This document shows positions 6,962 to 15,618 of a stretch of 43,662 nt of DNA, piece by piece (position 1 is the stretch's first letter; each line of letters opens with the position of its first letter). A model generated the notes under the pieces. The model saw only the letters and a program-made list of their open reading frames with translations, did no database searches and was not told where the DNA came from. Source of the DNA: Lysobacterales bacterium (GTDB taxonomy: Bacteria; Pseudomonadota; Gammaproteobacteria; Xanthomonadales; SZUA-38); NCBI GenBank assembly GCA_028285525.1, contig JANQOZ010000111.1:1-43662 (forward strand), written 5' to 3'. The position numbers and the translations under genes are program-made.

Positions 6962-9370
6962 CTAGCCAAGATCTCTTCGCAGCATCAGCCCGTAGACGCG
7001 CGAGCGAAAATCGCCGAGCGGAGCAGCAAGAAAGTACTGGTTGCCGATGACCGGGCTGAGGTTGTCCGAACGCCACTCGCTGATCTGCCCCTCCTCAAAG
7101 CGAAGATAGACGCGGGCCGACCAGCCGCCGCGCAGCGGCACCAGCGACTGGAGCTCCAACACCTGTCGTTTGAACGCGATTGCGGGAAATGCAAGATCTT
7201 CGGGCGCGGTAGATCCAGCTCCTGATAATGCGAGGTCCGAGGCAACCGCTGGCTGAATGCCTGTCGACGAGTCGAGGTAGTCATAGTTCACCCCGAACAT
7301 CACGGGCCCAACCTGCCGCTGCAGACCCACCCCAAAAGACCGGTCTCGATCGCGGCTGCTGACGAACCAGCGCGCTTCAGCGGGAAACACCTCGATCGGG
7401 TGAGCGGACACGCGAACGTCCCGAACCCCACTCTGGTCGTTGTTGCGCCGCAGGTAGCTGGCGTAGGCGAAGACGCGCGTGGCGGAATTCGGCAGGTAGG
7501 CCAGCTCAACGTTGATGCCGCGCTCGCTGGCGTCGGACAGTCCGTCGACGACGTCGTAGTCAGCGTCACTCACCTGGCCACTCACGCTCAGGTCGACAGC
7601 GTCTCCCAGGCGAACCTGAGCGGTGCCAAACACCCGCGCCGTGCGCCGATCGGCAAGATTAGAATTGCGCAGGCTGCGGAGCGTAAACGGCGGATCACCG
7701 TCTGCAAACTGCGGCAAATAGCCGGGCAGCGACTGCGAGAAAAACGCCGCGAAGGGAAAGCTTAAGTAGTCGTCGCCGCTTCGGTCAGCAAACTCGAGAT
7801 TCAGGCGGGCCGTTGCGATGTCGCCAATCCGGCGCGTGAGCCGCGCTTCGAGCGTCTGCTCACGCAAATCTTCCACCTGCCCAAAATCTCGCGATTCGAC
7901 CCCGTAGCGATAGCGGGTTGAGAGCCGGGTGCGCTGGCCGAGACGCCAGTCCAACCCTGCGGCCAGATGGCCCTCGCTGCGCGCAAAGGGAATGTTCCGG
8001 AACTGCGTGTTGCTGCCGGGTTGTCCCGGAACAAAAATGCCGTTATCGCGCGACCGGGTCGCCGCAAAAGCACCATCCTGAACCAGTGCACCGAACTGCC
8101 CGGTGAGCGGGTTGAAGTTGACGAAGTTAGTGTCGTTCTTTTCATCGTAGTAAGAAAGCTCAGCCGTCCAACGCAGCTTGTCCAGCAATTGGCCCTGGCC
8201 GCGGGTAAAGAACCGCAGTGCGTCGATGGCGGCATCCGCGCGCCGCTGGCTCAGGCTCTCGACCGTGTTCCAGTTGTTGAGGTCAATCGACTGCAGTCCC
8301 TCGATCTGCCCGCCGTTGATCGTATGCGGCAGCAGCGCGTCGTCCTGTCGCATCTGCAGATACGACGCCGACACCGACCATTGCCCGCCGTCACCCAGGG
8401 GGCGCACCGCATCGAGGCGAAAGCGGTGCTGACGGTTGTCCGGATACAGGTCCAGGCGCCCCTGCTCAACCACCAGGGCGTCCGGGTTGCGGCTGTTTCG
8501 AAACGGGTTTTGCCAGCTGAGCTCGCCGCTGCGGTTTTCGAAGAAAGACCCGTCATAGCCGGCCGTCAGGTGCCAACCATAAAGCTGCGTCGCCAGGCTG
8601 AGGTCCAGCTCGTGCGTCAGGTAGTCGATGGGCTCCAGCAGCTCGACGAGCGAACCCGAGGCGGAGGTTGAGCGAAAAAGGTTGCTCGCCGTGGTGGGCC
8701 GAGTGCCGTCTCGCTGTTCACGCAGCACGCTGAAGCTGAGCTCAGTCCGGGGCGTCAGCCGGTGCCGCAGGCCGATCATCACCTGATCACGCTGAAGCTC
8801 CGAACGCGCTTCGGGCCGGTCGAGCAATACGGTACGTACTTCGTCCGCGGACCCGGTTCCGGGCGACAGCAGGTCCGGCAGCGCAAGCTCCGAACGCCCT
8901 GCCCCGTCGAACAGAAACGGAAAATCGTCGGTGAACCGATGTTCGATGCGTCTGGCGCTCACGTTAACGGCCGTCTGACCGTAGCGCCCGCCGACAAGCT
9001 CCACCTGGCCGCGATCGCTGCCCAGCGAACGGGCATTGACCTCAACGTAGTTTGCCGGTTCCGAGGGAGCAACCCGCCAGCTTGTGCTCACAAGCAGACC
9101 GTCATCCCACGCGAGGTACTCGTTGAACAAGGGATTGTTGCCGTCTCCGGAGACGGCCAGCGCGCCGACTTCGACATAGCCGTGGTCATCATCGGGTCGG
9201 CATGGCACCTGAAAGCGGAGATGTCCGGGCGAAGACCGGGGCGCCGTGGTGTAAATGCTGAGGCCTCTCGTATCTCGCTCGCAGAGTCGCGCCCCGTTAT
9301 CCAGCCGGTTGTCTTGCCCCAGACTCGATCCCAGCCAGCAGCACAGCAATAGCATCGGCCACGTTTTCAT
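6962..9370 (-). CDS. mtrB: MtrB/PioB-family outer-membrane beta-barrel
   Basis: An 802-residue protein with a signal peptide (hydrophobic MLLLCCWLGSSLG) and a long run of amphipathic beta-strands with acidic and aromatic girdles, ending in alternating strand residues. It matches MtrB/PioB-type porins in size. These sheath an MtrA-type decaheme cytochrome and insert it through the outer membrane, so electrons can cross between periplasm and outside. The start codon overlaps the stop of the decaheme cytochrome gene by four bases (ATGA), which strongly supports the pairing. The N-terminal CxxC motif known from Shewanella MtrB is not seen: the early cysteines after the signal peptide are isolated. 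The family call rests on partner, size and barrel character more than on a single motif. Confidence 0.85.
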   Translation of the reverse strand: MKTWPMLLLCCWLGSSLGQDNRLDNGARLCERDTRGLSIYTTAPRSSPGHLRFQVPCRPDDDHGYVEVGALAVSGDGNNPLFNEYLAWDDGLLVSTSWRVAPSEPANYVEVNARSLGSDRGQVELVGGRYGQTAVNVSARRIEHRFTDDFPFLFDGAGRSELALPDLLSPGTGSADEVRTVLLDRPEARSELQRDQVMIGLRHRLTPRTELSFSVLREQRDGTRPTTASNLFRSTSASGSLVELLEPIDYLTHELDLSLATQLYGWHLTAGYDGSFFENRSGELSWQNPFRNSRNPDALVVEQGRLDLYPDNRQHRFRLDAVRPLGDGGQWSVSASYLQMRQDDALLPHTINGGQIEGLQSIDLNNWNTVESLSQRRADAAIDALRFFTRGQGQLLDKLRWTAELSYYDEKNDTNFVNFNPLTGQFGALVQDGAFAATRSRDNGIFVPGQPGSNTQFRNIPFARSEGHLAAGLDWRLGQRTRLSTRYRYGVESRDFGQVEDLREQTLEARLTRRIGDIATARLNLEFADRSGDDYLSFPFAAFFSQSLPGYLPQFADGDPPFTLRSLRNSNLADRRTARVFGTAQVRLGDAVDLSVSGQVSDADYDVVDGLSDASERGINVELAYLPNSATRVFAYASYLRRNNDQSGVRDVRVSAHPIEVFPAEARWFVSSRDRDRSFGVGLQRQVGPVMFGVNYDYLDSSTGIQPAVASDLALSGAGSTAPEDLAFPAIAFKRQVLELQSLVPLRGGWSARVYLRFEEGQISEWRSDNLSPVIGNQYFLAAPLGDFRSRVYGLMLRRDLG

Positions 9371-10311
9371 CGCATCAGCTGCGCCCCGGCGGGATGGTTG
9401 CTGCCGTGAATCTGCGTGTGGCAGTTGCGGCAGCTCCGGTTCCCCAGCCGCGCATCAAAATTCGCGCCGGGCAGACTGCCGGGCGTCTGAAGCGCCGCCG
9501 GGTGGCGGAGCTGCATATGGCATTGCTGACAAAGAAACGGCTGTGCCGTCACCAACAGCGACTCATGGTTCGAGCCATGGGGACGATGACAGTTCATGCA
9601 GTCCTCGCGGACCGGCGCGTGCTCCCAGATGAAGGGGCCCCGCCGTTCCTGATGGCACTCGTAGCAGGTCTGATTGACTGTTTCGCCTCGTAGCAGCGCG
9701 CGCGTGGGGCTGCCGTGCGGCTGATGACAGTCAGCGCAGGTCATCACGCCTTCAAGGACGGGCATGTGGGACCGCTTACGGAATTCGAGGCGCTGCTGCT
9801 GATGGCAGGAAAGACACGTTTCGTTAATCGAAGATACCCGCAGGGCACTATCGACAGAGACCCGAACCATCGGGTTGTGGCAGTCGCTGCAGGCGAGATC
9901 CGCCGCCTCGTGGATCGAACCAGCCCAATGCGTTCGCCCACCCCCCTGATGGCAGGCCAGGCACATCCCGTTCTGTTGTTCGAGATCTCCGCTGTCGCTC
10001 GAAAAGCCCACGATCGCGCCCGGCGCCGTCGGATCGAGCTGGTGGTCACTTCCCGGACCGTGGCATGACTCGCAAACGCGCCGTTCCAGCTCCGTTTGCG
10101 CGTTGGTTCGAAAGGCCCCGGCGTGACGCGTGTGCCCAAACTGCTCACCGGAAACCTGATGGCAAACCAGGCAGGTCTCCTCGCCGATGTACTCGGCCGC
10201 CGCTACGTCGAGCACCGCAGCGAGGAGCCCCAGCACCATGAGCGCGCGGGCGAAGGTCCGGTTCGGGTCAGTACTTATGGACCAGGGCCAAAAAGCGGCC
10301 TGGTCATTCAA
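9367..10311 (-). CDS. mtrA: MtrA/DmsE-type decaheme c-type cytochrome
   Basis: A periplasmic multiheme cytochrome with exactly ten CxxCH heme sites, at residues 47, 80, 117, 141, 166, 192, 216, 238, 261 and 294. This matches the MtrA/DmsE/PioA family in heme number and length (314 residues). The family carries electrons from periplasmic donors through the MtrB/PioB barrel, or inward during iron oxidation. The frame starts at a TTG (10311). Starting at the first ATG (10239) would leave a signal peptide without any positive N-region, so an upstream start keeping the NRTFARA segment is preferred, although no ribosome-binding site is well spaced for it. The barrel gene overlaps its 3' end by four bases. 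No outer-surface MtrC/OmcA-like cytochrome or inner-membrane CymA-like quinol oxidase is visible in the window. Confidence 0.93.
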   Translation of the reverse strand: MNDQAAFWPWSISTDPNRTFARALMVLGLLAAVLDVAAAEYIGEETCLVCHQVSGEQFGHTRHAGAFRTNAQTELERRVCESCHGPGSDHQLDPTAPGAIVGFSSDSGDLEQQNGMCLACHQGGGRTHWAGSIHEAADLACSDCHNPMVRVSVDSALRVSSINETCLSCHQQQRLEFRKRSHMPVLEGVMTCADCHQPHGSPTRALLRGETVNQTCYECHQERRGPFIWEHAPVREDCMNCHRPHGSNHESLLVTAQPFLCQQCHMQLRHPAALQTPGSLPGANFDARLGNRSCRNCHTQIHGSNHPAGAQLMR

Positions 10312-10392
10312 GAATCATGACTCGGGCTACTCCTTTTCCACGTCGCCAGGAGTTAGCTGGCTTGCAGTAGCCTTCGATGATAGTTTTCGAAT

Positions 10393-11412
10393 ATGACAAA
10401 CAATCGACTGATCGAGCGGCTGCCGAAGGCTGAGCTGCACATGCACCTGGAGGGCAGCCTGGAGCCCGAACTCATGTTCGAGCTGGCCCGACGCAACAAC
10501 GTGAGCATCCCCTTCGAGTCGGTCGACGAGGTGCGGGCCGCCTACGAGTTCAGCAACCTGCAGGAGTTCCTGGATATCTACTACCAGGGGATGGCGGTGC
10601 TGCAGAGGCCGGCCGATTTTGAGGATCTCACCCTCGCCTACTGCCGCCGCGCCCACGCCGACCGGGTGCGGCACGTTGAGGTGTTTTTTGATCCGCAGGG
10701 ACACACGAAGCGCGGCGTTTCCATGGATACGGTGGTTCAGGGCATTACCGGCGGGCTTGAGCGCGCTCGCGAGGAGCTCGGCCTGAGTTCCCAGCTCATC
10801 CTGTGTTTCCTGCGCCATCTCGACGAGGCCGACGCATTTGAGACGCTCCGCGAGGCAGAACCCTATCTGGAGCACATCGCTGGCGTCGGCCTGGACTCCT
10901 CCGAGGTGGGCCACCCACCCAGCAAATTTGCGCGGCTCTTTGCTGAGTGCGGCAAACACGGGCTTCGGCGCGTGGCGCATGCCGGTGAGGAGGGGCCGCC
11001 GGAATACGTCTGGCAGGCCTTGGATGAGCTTGAGGTCGAACGGATCGACCACGGCAATCGTGCGCTTGAGGACTCCGCCTTGGTCGACAGGCTGGTCGAT
11101 TCCGCGATGCCGCTGACCGTGTGCCCGCTGTCGAACCTGAAGCTGTGCGTCGTGGACGATATGCAGGCGCACCCGCTGCGAACGATGCTCGATCGCGGGC
11201 TGAACGCCAGCGTCAACTCAGACGATCCGGCCTATTTTGGGGGCTACATGAACGCCAATTTTGCAGCGGTTGCTCAAAGCCTCGCGCTGGAGCCGTCCCA
11301 CCTCGGAGAGCTCGCGGCCAACAGCTTTCGGTCGAGCTGGCTGAGCGATGCCCAAAAACAGCCATTTCTCGACGAAATTGACCTGATCGTCACCGAATTT
11401 ACGGCAGTCTGA
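10393..11412 (+). CDS. Adenine deaminase (adenosine-deaminase superfamily)
   Basis: A 339-residue metallo-amidohydrolase converting adenine to hypoxanthine in purine salvage, cytosolic. Zinc ligands are His16 and His18 (HMHLEGS), His196 (VAHAGEEG) and Asp277, with catalytic Glu199, His220 (IDHG) and Asp278. The NSDDPAYFGGY stretch (275-285) is what I associate with the adenine-specific type 2 branch (fungal Aah1/Pseudomonas type) rather than true adenosine deaminases, so adenine is the preferred substrate; adenosine cannot be excluded. Length is typical. It is divergent from the decaheme cytochrome gene across an 81-base gap and is the first gene of a plus-strand directon. The ATG lacks an obvious ribosome-binding site. 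Confidence 0.88.
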   Translation: MTNNRLIERLPKAELHMHLEGSLEPELMFELARRNNVSIPFESVDEVRAAYEFSNLQEFLDIYYQGMAVLQRPADFEDLTLAYCRRAHADRVRHVEVFFDPQGHTKRGVSMDTVVQGITGGLERAREELGLSSQLILCFLRHLDEADAFETLREAEPYLEHIAGVGLDSSEVGHPPSKFARLFAECGKHGLRRVAHAGEEGPPEYVWQALDELEVERIDHGNRALEDSALVDRLVDSAMPLTVCPLSNLKLCVVDDMQAHPLRTMLDRGLNASVNSDDPAYFGGYMNANFAAVAQSLALEPSHLGELAANSFRSSWLSDAQKQPFLDEIDLIVTEFTAV

Positions 11413-11463
11413 CGGCTGTAACTCCCTGACTTTAGGGCATTGAACGCGCCAGAGGCGACCGGT

Positions 11464-13875
11464 ATGGTGGCCGCTGCCAACGGAAATCCATCAAACATGG
11501 CCGAATCTGGTTTCTTTTCTGAGTTGTGGCGACGGCGCGTGCCTCAGTTCCTCGGTTTTTACGTTGCTGCGACCTGGATGGCGGTCGAGATCGGCGACTG
11601 GATGATCGAGCGCTTTTCGCTGCCCGAGAACCTGACTTCGTACGTGTTCCTCGGCATGGTGTCGCTGATTCCGGCGGTCGGGGTCATCGCCTGGGGCCAC
11701 GGCGCGCCGGGCAAAGATCGCTGGACGAAGTTCCAGGCCGGCTTTATCGGCCTCAATGCCGCCGCCGCAGTCGGTGTCCTCGCGTTTTTGGTTCAGCCCA
11801 TCACCATGACTGAAACAGCCGAGGTAGCAGCCGCAGCGACAGAAACGGTGGAGGTTCTCGACGAGGACGGCAACGTCGAGTTTCACGAGGTTGCTAAAGA
11901 CGGATATCACCAAAGTCTGCTGGCGTTTTTCTTTCGGAACATGACCGGCGACGCCGAGCTCGACTGGCTGTCTTATGGCGCACCGTGGCTCATCTCCGAG
12001 GATCTGCGGCGCAACCCGCTGATTGCAATCGGTACTCCCCTCAGTCAGGCAAGCGCAGCCAGCCGGCTGCGGGAAAAAGGTTTTCCCAACGCTGTCGGCG
12101 AACCGCTGTCGTTGGATTTGCAAATCGCCCGGGATCGCGGCCTGCCGCAGATTATCACCGGCGAAATCGCCCGGCTGGTGGATGGCACGCTAGAGCTGAC
12201 AGCTCGCCTGATCGAGGTAGAGACGGGCCAGATGGTGAACGAATGGAAACGGTCAGGGGCCGACGTGCTCGACACGGCCGACCAGATATCGGGCGACATC
12301 CGCGAAAGCCTACTGAGTGGCTACGAAACCGACCGCATCGTCACTGAACTCAGCATCAAAGAACACACCAGCGAAAGTATCGCAGCCATCCGGCATGCCG
12401 TTGAGGCCCAGCGTCTTCGCAGTTTCGAAAATAACTATCCCGCTGCCATCGAAGAGCTGAACCAGGCTATTGAGAAGGACCCGACGTTTGCGGAAGCACA
12501 CGTGCTGGCACATCTTTTTTACCGCAACCTCGGCGATTACGCGACGGCACTCGCTGAGGCGCAGAAAGCGCTGGCGCACGACTACAAGCTCTACTCCGAA
12601 ACCAAGTTTATGCTCAAAGCCAACATGCAGGCGCTACAGGGGCGTACCGATCAGGCAGTCTGGGTGCTGGAACGGTGGGCGCAGATCCATCCGCAGAGCG
12701 GCGAGGTTCAAGGCCTTTTGGGCTCAAACTACCTGGTAATGATGGAGATCGCCAAAGCCAAAGGTGCGTATCAGCGGCTTCTGGAACTTGAGCCAAGCCA
12801 GCGACGTACGCTGCTGAGTCTGGCGGCCGTACTGCGCCTCGAGGGCGACCTGGACAACGCCATCGCAACAATCCAGCGGTACATCGAAGAGGTGCAGCCG
12901 GAAAACGCGGAAGCGCACATGGATCTCGGCAACACCTATGTCCAAGCGGGTCAGTTTGAGCAGGCGCGCCAGGCTTACGAGGAGGCGGCTTTCCTGGACG
13001 CCACCAATCCGCGCGCCGAGATTGCGCTGGCAGGTCTGCTGCTTCGGGAGGGCGCCTACGATCAGGCGCAAACGGCGCTCAAACGTATTGAGGCACGCAA
13101 TCTCCCGCCGCGCCAGCTCTTTCCAGTTCTTGGGATGAAGCAAAAACTGCATCTCTCCCTGGGCGAAGTCGAGCTGGCGATGGAGTCGCTCCGGCAAATG
13201 AGCGTGGCTGGCAGCACCTTCATGCCGCCGTTCCTGCAGGTGTTTCAGATCGAAAACAGCCTGGCGATTTATCAGGCCTTGCTGAGCGACAAAGAGGGTG
13301 CGCTGCAGATGGCAGCCGAGACGCGCGCCAAGCTTAAGCCACCATTCGACGGCTACGCGCTGTTTGCCCCGCTGGACATCTATTCGATATTCAAAGAATC
13401 CGAGCCCTATCTCAAGGTCCTCGAAGAGCTGGAGCAGTCGGCGCAACTCTTCAGCAACCCGACCATGGAACTTGTGGTGGACTGGTATCGGGCGCGGGGA
13501 CAGCTGCTCTCCGGCGATACCGATACGGCAGTGGAAACCTCCGCCAATGTCCTACAGGGTCTTGGCCGTTCAGCAGCGACGCTTCAATCGCCGGACCTGA
13601 TGGAGGCCTTTATTGTTTTTTATGCTCATACCCTGGCCAAGGCCGGCCGCGTAGACGAGGCGCTCGACCAGATCAACGGATTGGTTGAAGTGAATCCGGG
13701 CATGAGCTCCGCGCGGGTCGAACGGCTCGCGATTTTGCTGCAAAAAGGACTCATTGAGGCGGCGCAGAATGAAGCCGACTATCTCGATCGCGTTTGGGAA
13801 GGCGCAGACAAACAGTACGTTGAGTATAAGCGCCTGCAGACGTTGAAATCCGAACTGGCGACGGCACAGGGTTGA
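11464..13875 (+). CDS. Membrane-anchored TolB-like/TPR protein
   Basis: About 803 residues from the ATG at 11464, chosen because GAGG stands eight bases upstream; a TTG at 11440 keeps the frame open. Three hydrophobic segments (about 28-45, 60-77, 93-112) anchor the N-terminus. Residues about 143-300 resemble the TolB/FlgO-like module seen in TPR-adenylate cyclase and CadC-like proteins (FFFRNMTGDAELDWLSYG, later a GEIARLVDGTLELTARL strand pair). The remaining ~480 residues are tandem tetratricopeptide repeats, for example AEAHMDLGNTYVQAGQFEQA followed by the next helix. The usual output domain of such proteins (DNA-binding or cyclase) is absent, so it is more likely a scaffold or sensor for protein interactions. 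It sits between adenine deaminase and msrA; no functional link is evident. Confidence 0.8.
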   Translation: MVAAANGNPSNMAESGFFSELWRRRVPQFLGFYVAATWMAVEIGDWMIERFSLPENLTSYVFLGMVSLIPAVGVIAWGHGAPGKDRWTKFQAGFIGLNAAAAVGVLAFLVQPITMTETAEVAAAATETVEVLDEDGNVEFHEVAKDGYHQSLLAFFFRNMTGDAELDWLSYGAPWLISEDLRRNPLIAIGTPLSQASAASRLREKGFPNAVGEPLSLDLQIARDRGLPQIITGEIARLVDGTLELTARLIEVETGQMVNEWKRSGADVLDTADQISGDIRESLLSGYETDRIVTELSIKEHTSESIAAIRHAVEAQRLRSFENNYPAAIEELNQAIEKDPTFAEAHVLAHLFYRNLGDYATALAEAQKALAHDYKLYSETKFMLKANMQALQGRTDQAVWVLERWAQIHPQSGEVQGLLGSNYLVMMEIAKAKGAYQRLLELEPSQRRTLLSLAAVLRLEGDLDNAIATIQRYIEEVQPENAEAHMDLGNTYVQAGQFEQARQAYEEAAFLDATNPRAEIALAGLLLREGAYDQAQTALKRIEARNLPPRQLFPVLGMKQKLHLSLGEVELAMESLRQMSVAGSTFMPPFLQVFQIENSLAIYQALLSDKEGALQMAAETRAKLKPPFDGYALFAPLDIYSIFKESEPYLKVLEELEQSAQLFSNPTMELVVDWYRARGQLLSGDTDTAVETSANVLQGLGRSAATLQSPDLMEAFIVFYAHTLAKAGRVDEALDQINGLVEVNPGMSSARVERLAILLQKGLIEAAQNEADYLDRVWEGADKQYVEYKRLQTLKSELATAQG

Positions 13876-13931
13876 AAGCGGCTTCCCGGTTAGCGGGTCT
13901 CCTTTACATGATTGAAACAACTGGAAAGACC

Positions 13932-14561
13932 ATGAAAAAGCTTTTTTATGCAGCGATGCTGGCTCTGCTGCCGCTGGCGACCACCTCAGCGCAGGACAAC
14001 AGCGCGACGGCCAAGGCAACCTTTGCCGGCGGCTGTTTCTGGTGCGTGGAGGCCGATTTCGACAAGGTCGACGGCGTCCTTAGCACCACGTCCGGCTACA
14101 CCGGCGGTGACACCCTGAATCCGAGCTACCGCGACGTCGTCTCAGGCCGCACGGGCCATGCCGAGGCAGTCGAGGTGGTCTATGACCCGTCGAAGGTCAG
14201 CTACGAAGAGCTCCTGCAGGTGTTCTGGCTGAACATTGATCCAACGGTCGCGAACCGGCAGTTCTGCGACAGCGGCAGTCAGTACCGCACGGCGATCTAC
14301 ACCCACGGACCGCAGCAGTTCGCTCAGGCCTCAGCCTCCGCGGCCGGCGTCCGCGAACGTCTCGGCGAAGAGGTGTTTACCGAGATTGAGGCGGCAGAAC
14401 GCTTTTATCCGGCTGAGGACTACCACCAGGATTACTACAAGAAAAACCCGCTTCGGTACCGCAGCTACCGCACCGGCTGCGGCCGCGATCGGCGGCTGAA
14501 GAAGATCTGGGGAGGCGCCAGTGAAGCCTTCGACCCGGCAAGGCTCAGCCAGACACGGTAA
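13932..14561 (+). CDS. msrA: Peptide-methionine (S)-S-oxide reductase MsrA, exported
   Basis: Reduces the S-epimer of methionine sulfoxide in proteins. The catalytic motif GCFWC places the nucleophile at Cys35 with Cys38 beside it, and a resolving cysteine lies near the C-terminus (YRTGCGRD). The family signature GHAEAV and the FWLNIDPT and DSGSQYRTAIY blocks are all present. The ATG at 13932 is preferred to the upstream TTG/ATG options because it has a GGAAAG site and yields a good signal peptide (MKKLFYAAMLALLPLATTSA), so the enzyme should work in the periplasm. The following DUF2845 gene starts inside its last 41 bases, indicating cotranscription. Confidence 0.95.
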   Translation: MKKLFYAAMLALLPLATTSAQDNSATAKATFAGGCFWCVEADFDKVDGVLSTTSGYTGGDTLNPSYRDVVSGRTGHAEAVEVVYDPSKVSYEELLQVFWLNIDPTVANRQFCDSGSQYRTAIYTHGPQQFAQASASAAGVRERLGEEVFTEIEAAERFYPAEDYHQDYYKKNPLRYRSYRTGCGRDRRLKKIWGGASEAFDPARLSQTR

Positions 14562-14898
14562 CCGCATCAATCAGCGGCGCTGGGCGCTCTGGCTGCTCAG
14601 CCCGCTGCTGCTTTCAGGGTCGGCGCTGGCCGACTCCATGAACTGCGGTGTCAATCTCGTCGTGGAAGGTGACCTCAAATTTGAGGTTGAAGAAGCCTGC
14701 GGCAAACCCCACAGCAAAGAGTCGCACTTCATCGACGGCGTGTTTCAGGGCCGCGACCGGTTCGGACGTCCCTTCCAGCTTGATGGTATCCGGGTGGACA
14801 CCTGGACCTATCGGTTTGGCCCAAACCGTTTCACCCGTATCCTTCGCTTCGAAAACAATCGGCTTGTCAGAATCGACAAAGCGCGCCGCCGCCTGTAG
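14521..14898 (+). CDS. DUF2845-like exported protein
   Basis: A 125-residue protein with an N-terminal signal segment (WALWLLSPLLLSGSALA), then a small domain with CG-x-N-LV-x-x-GD and a second EEACGKP cysteine. A beta-rich C-terminal part (DTWTYRFGPNRFTRILRFENNRL) follows. These features match the DUF2845 type of small periplasmic proteins, for which no function is established. The GTG start at 14521 is supported by a GGAGG site five bases upstream, even though it lies within the end of msrA. yfcG begins 12 bases after its stop. Confidence 0.75.
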   Translation: MKPSTRQGSARHGNRINQRRWALWLLSPLLLSGSALADSMNCGVNLVVEGDLKFEVEEACGKPHSKESHFIDGVFQGRDRFGRPFQLDGIRVDTWTYRFGPNRFTRILRFENNRLVRIDKARRRL

Positions 14899-14910
14899 GG
14901 TCCGCCTGCC

Positions 14911-15615
14911 ATGATTGACGTTTACTACTGGGCGACCCCCAACGGTCACAAGGTCACGATCTTCCTGGAAGAAAGTGAGACCCCCTACCAGCTCCACTCG
15001 GTGCATATCGGGCGCGGCGAACAGTTTGCGCCGGAGTTCCTGCAGCACTCACCCAACAATCGCGTGCCGGCCATCGTGGATCATGAGCCTGCCGAGGGTG
15101 ATCAACCGTTGTCGCTTTTCGAGTCCGGAGCCATCCTGCTATACCTCGCCGAGAAGACCGGGCGGTTTCTGCCGGGCACCCTGCGAGGCCGTCAGGAGGC
15201 GCTGCAGTGGCTGTTCTGGCAGATGGCGGGGCTGGGCCCGATGCTAGGCCAGAATCACCATTTCGGGACCTATGCACCTGAGAAGATCCCCTACGCTATC
15301 AAGCGCTATCGCGACGAGGCGCAGCGCCTGTACAACGTGCTGAACCGACAGCTGGAGGGCCGGGAATACATCGCGGGCGAGTACTCCATCGCCGACATGG
15401 CCTGCTATCCCTGGATTGTCCCCCACGAGCGGCAGGGCCAGGACCTGGCTGACTACCCGGCGCTGAAGCGCTGGTATGAGTCGATTGCTCAGCGACCCGC
15501 GGTCCAGCGCGCCTACGAGCGAGGCAACGAACTGAAGGCGGGCCGGGCCACGGTCGACGAGGAAGCTCGGCAATACCTTTTTGGGCAGACCGACGCGGCC
15601 AGTCCCGGTAGCTGA
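14911..15615 (+). CDS. yfcG: Glutathione S-transferase-family disulfide-bond oxidoreductase YfcG
   Basis: A 234-residue cytosolic GST of the Nu class. The N-terminal thioredoxin-fold domain has TPNGHKVTIFLEE, SPNNRVPAIVDH and the glutathione-binding ESGAILLYLAEKTG. The helical domain has the diagnostic QWLFWQMAGLGPMLGQNHHF and YSIADMACYPW. Nearly every landmark of E. coli YfcG is present. That enzyme has disulfide-bond reductase activity with glutathione and little classical transferase activity. Together with msrA upstream this suggests a small oxidative-damage operon. Its stop is only three bases from the stop of the convergent gene at 15619. Confidence 0.93.
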   Translation: MIDVYYWATPNGHKVTIFLEESETPYQLHSVHIGRGEQFAPEFLQHSPNNRVPAIVDHEPAEGDQPLSLFESGAILLYLAEKTGRFLPGTLRGRQEALQWLFWQMAGLGPMLGQNHHFGTYAPEKIPYAIKRYRDEAQRLYNVLNRQLEGREYIAGEYSIADMACYPWIVPHERQGQDLADYPALKRWYESIAQRPAVQRAYERGNELKAGRATVDEEARQYLFGQTDAASPGS

Positions 15616-15618
15616 ACC

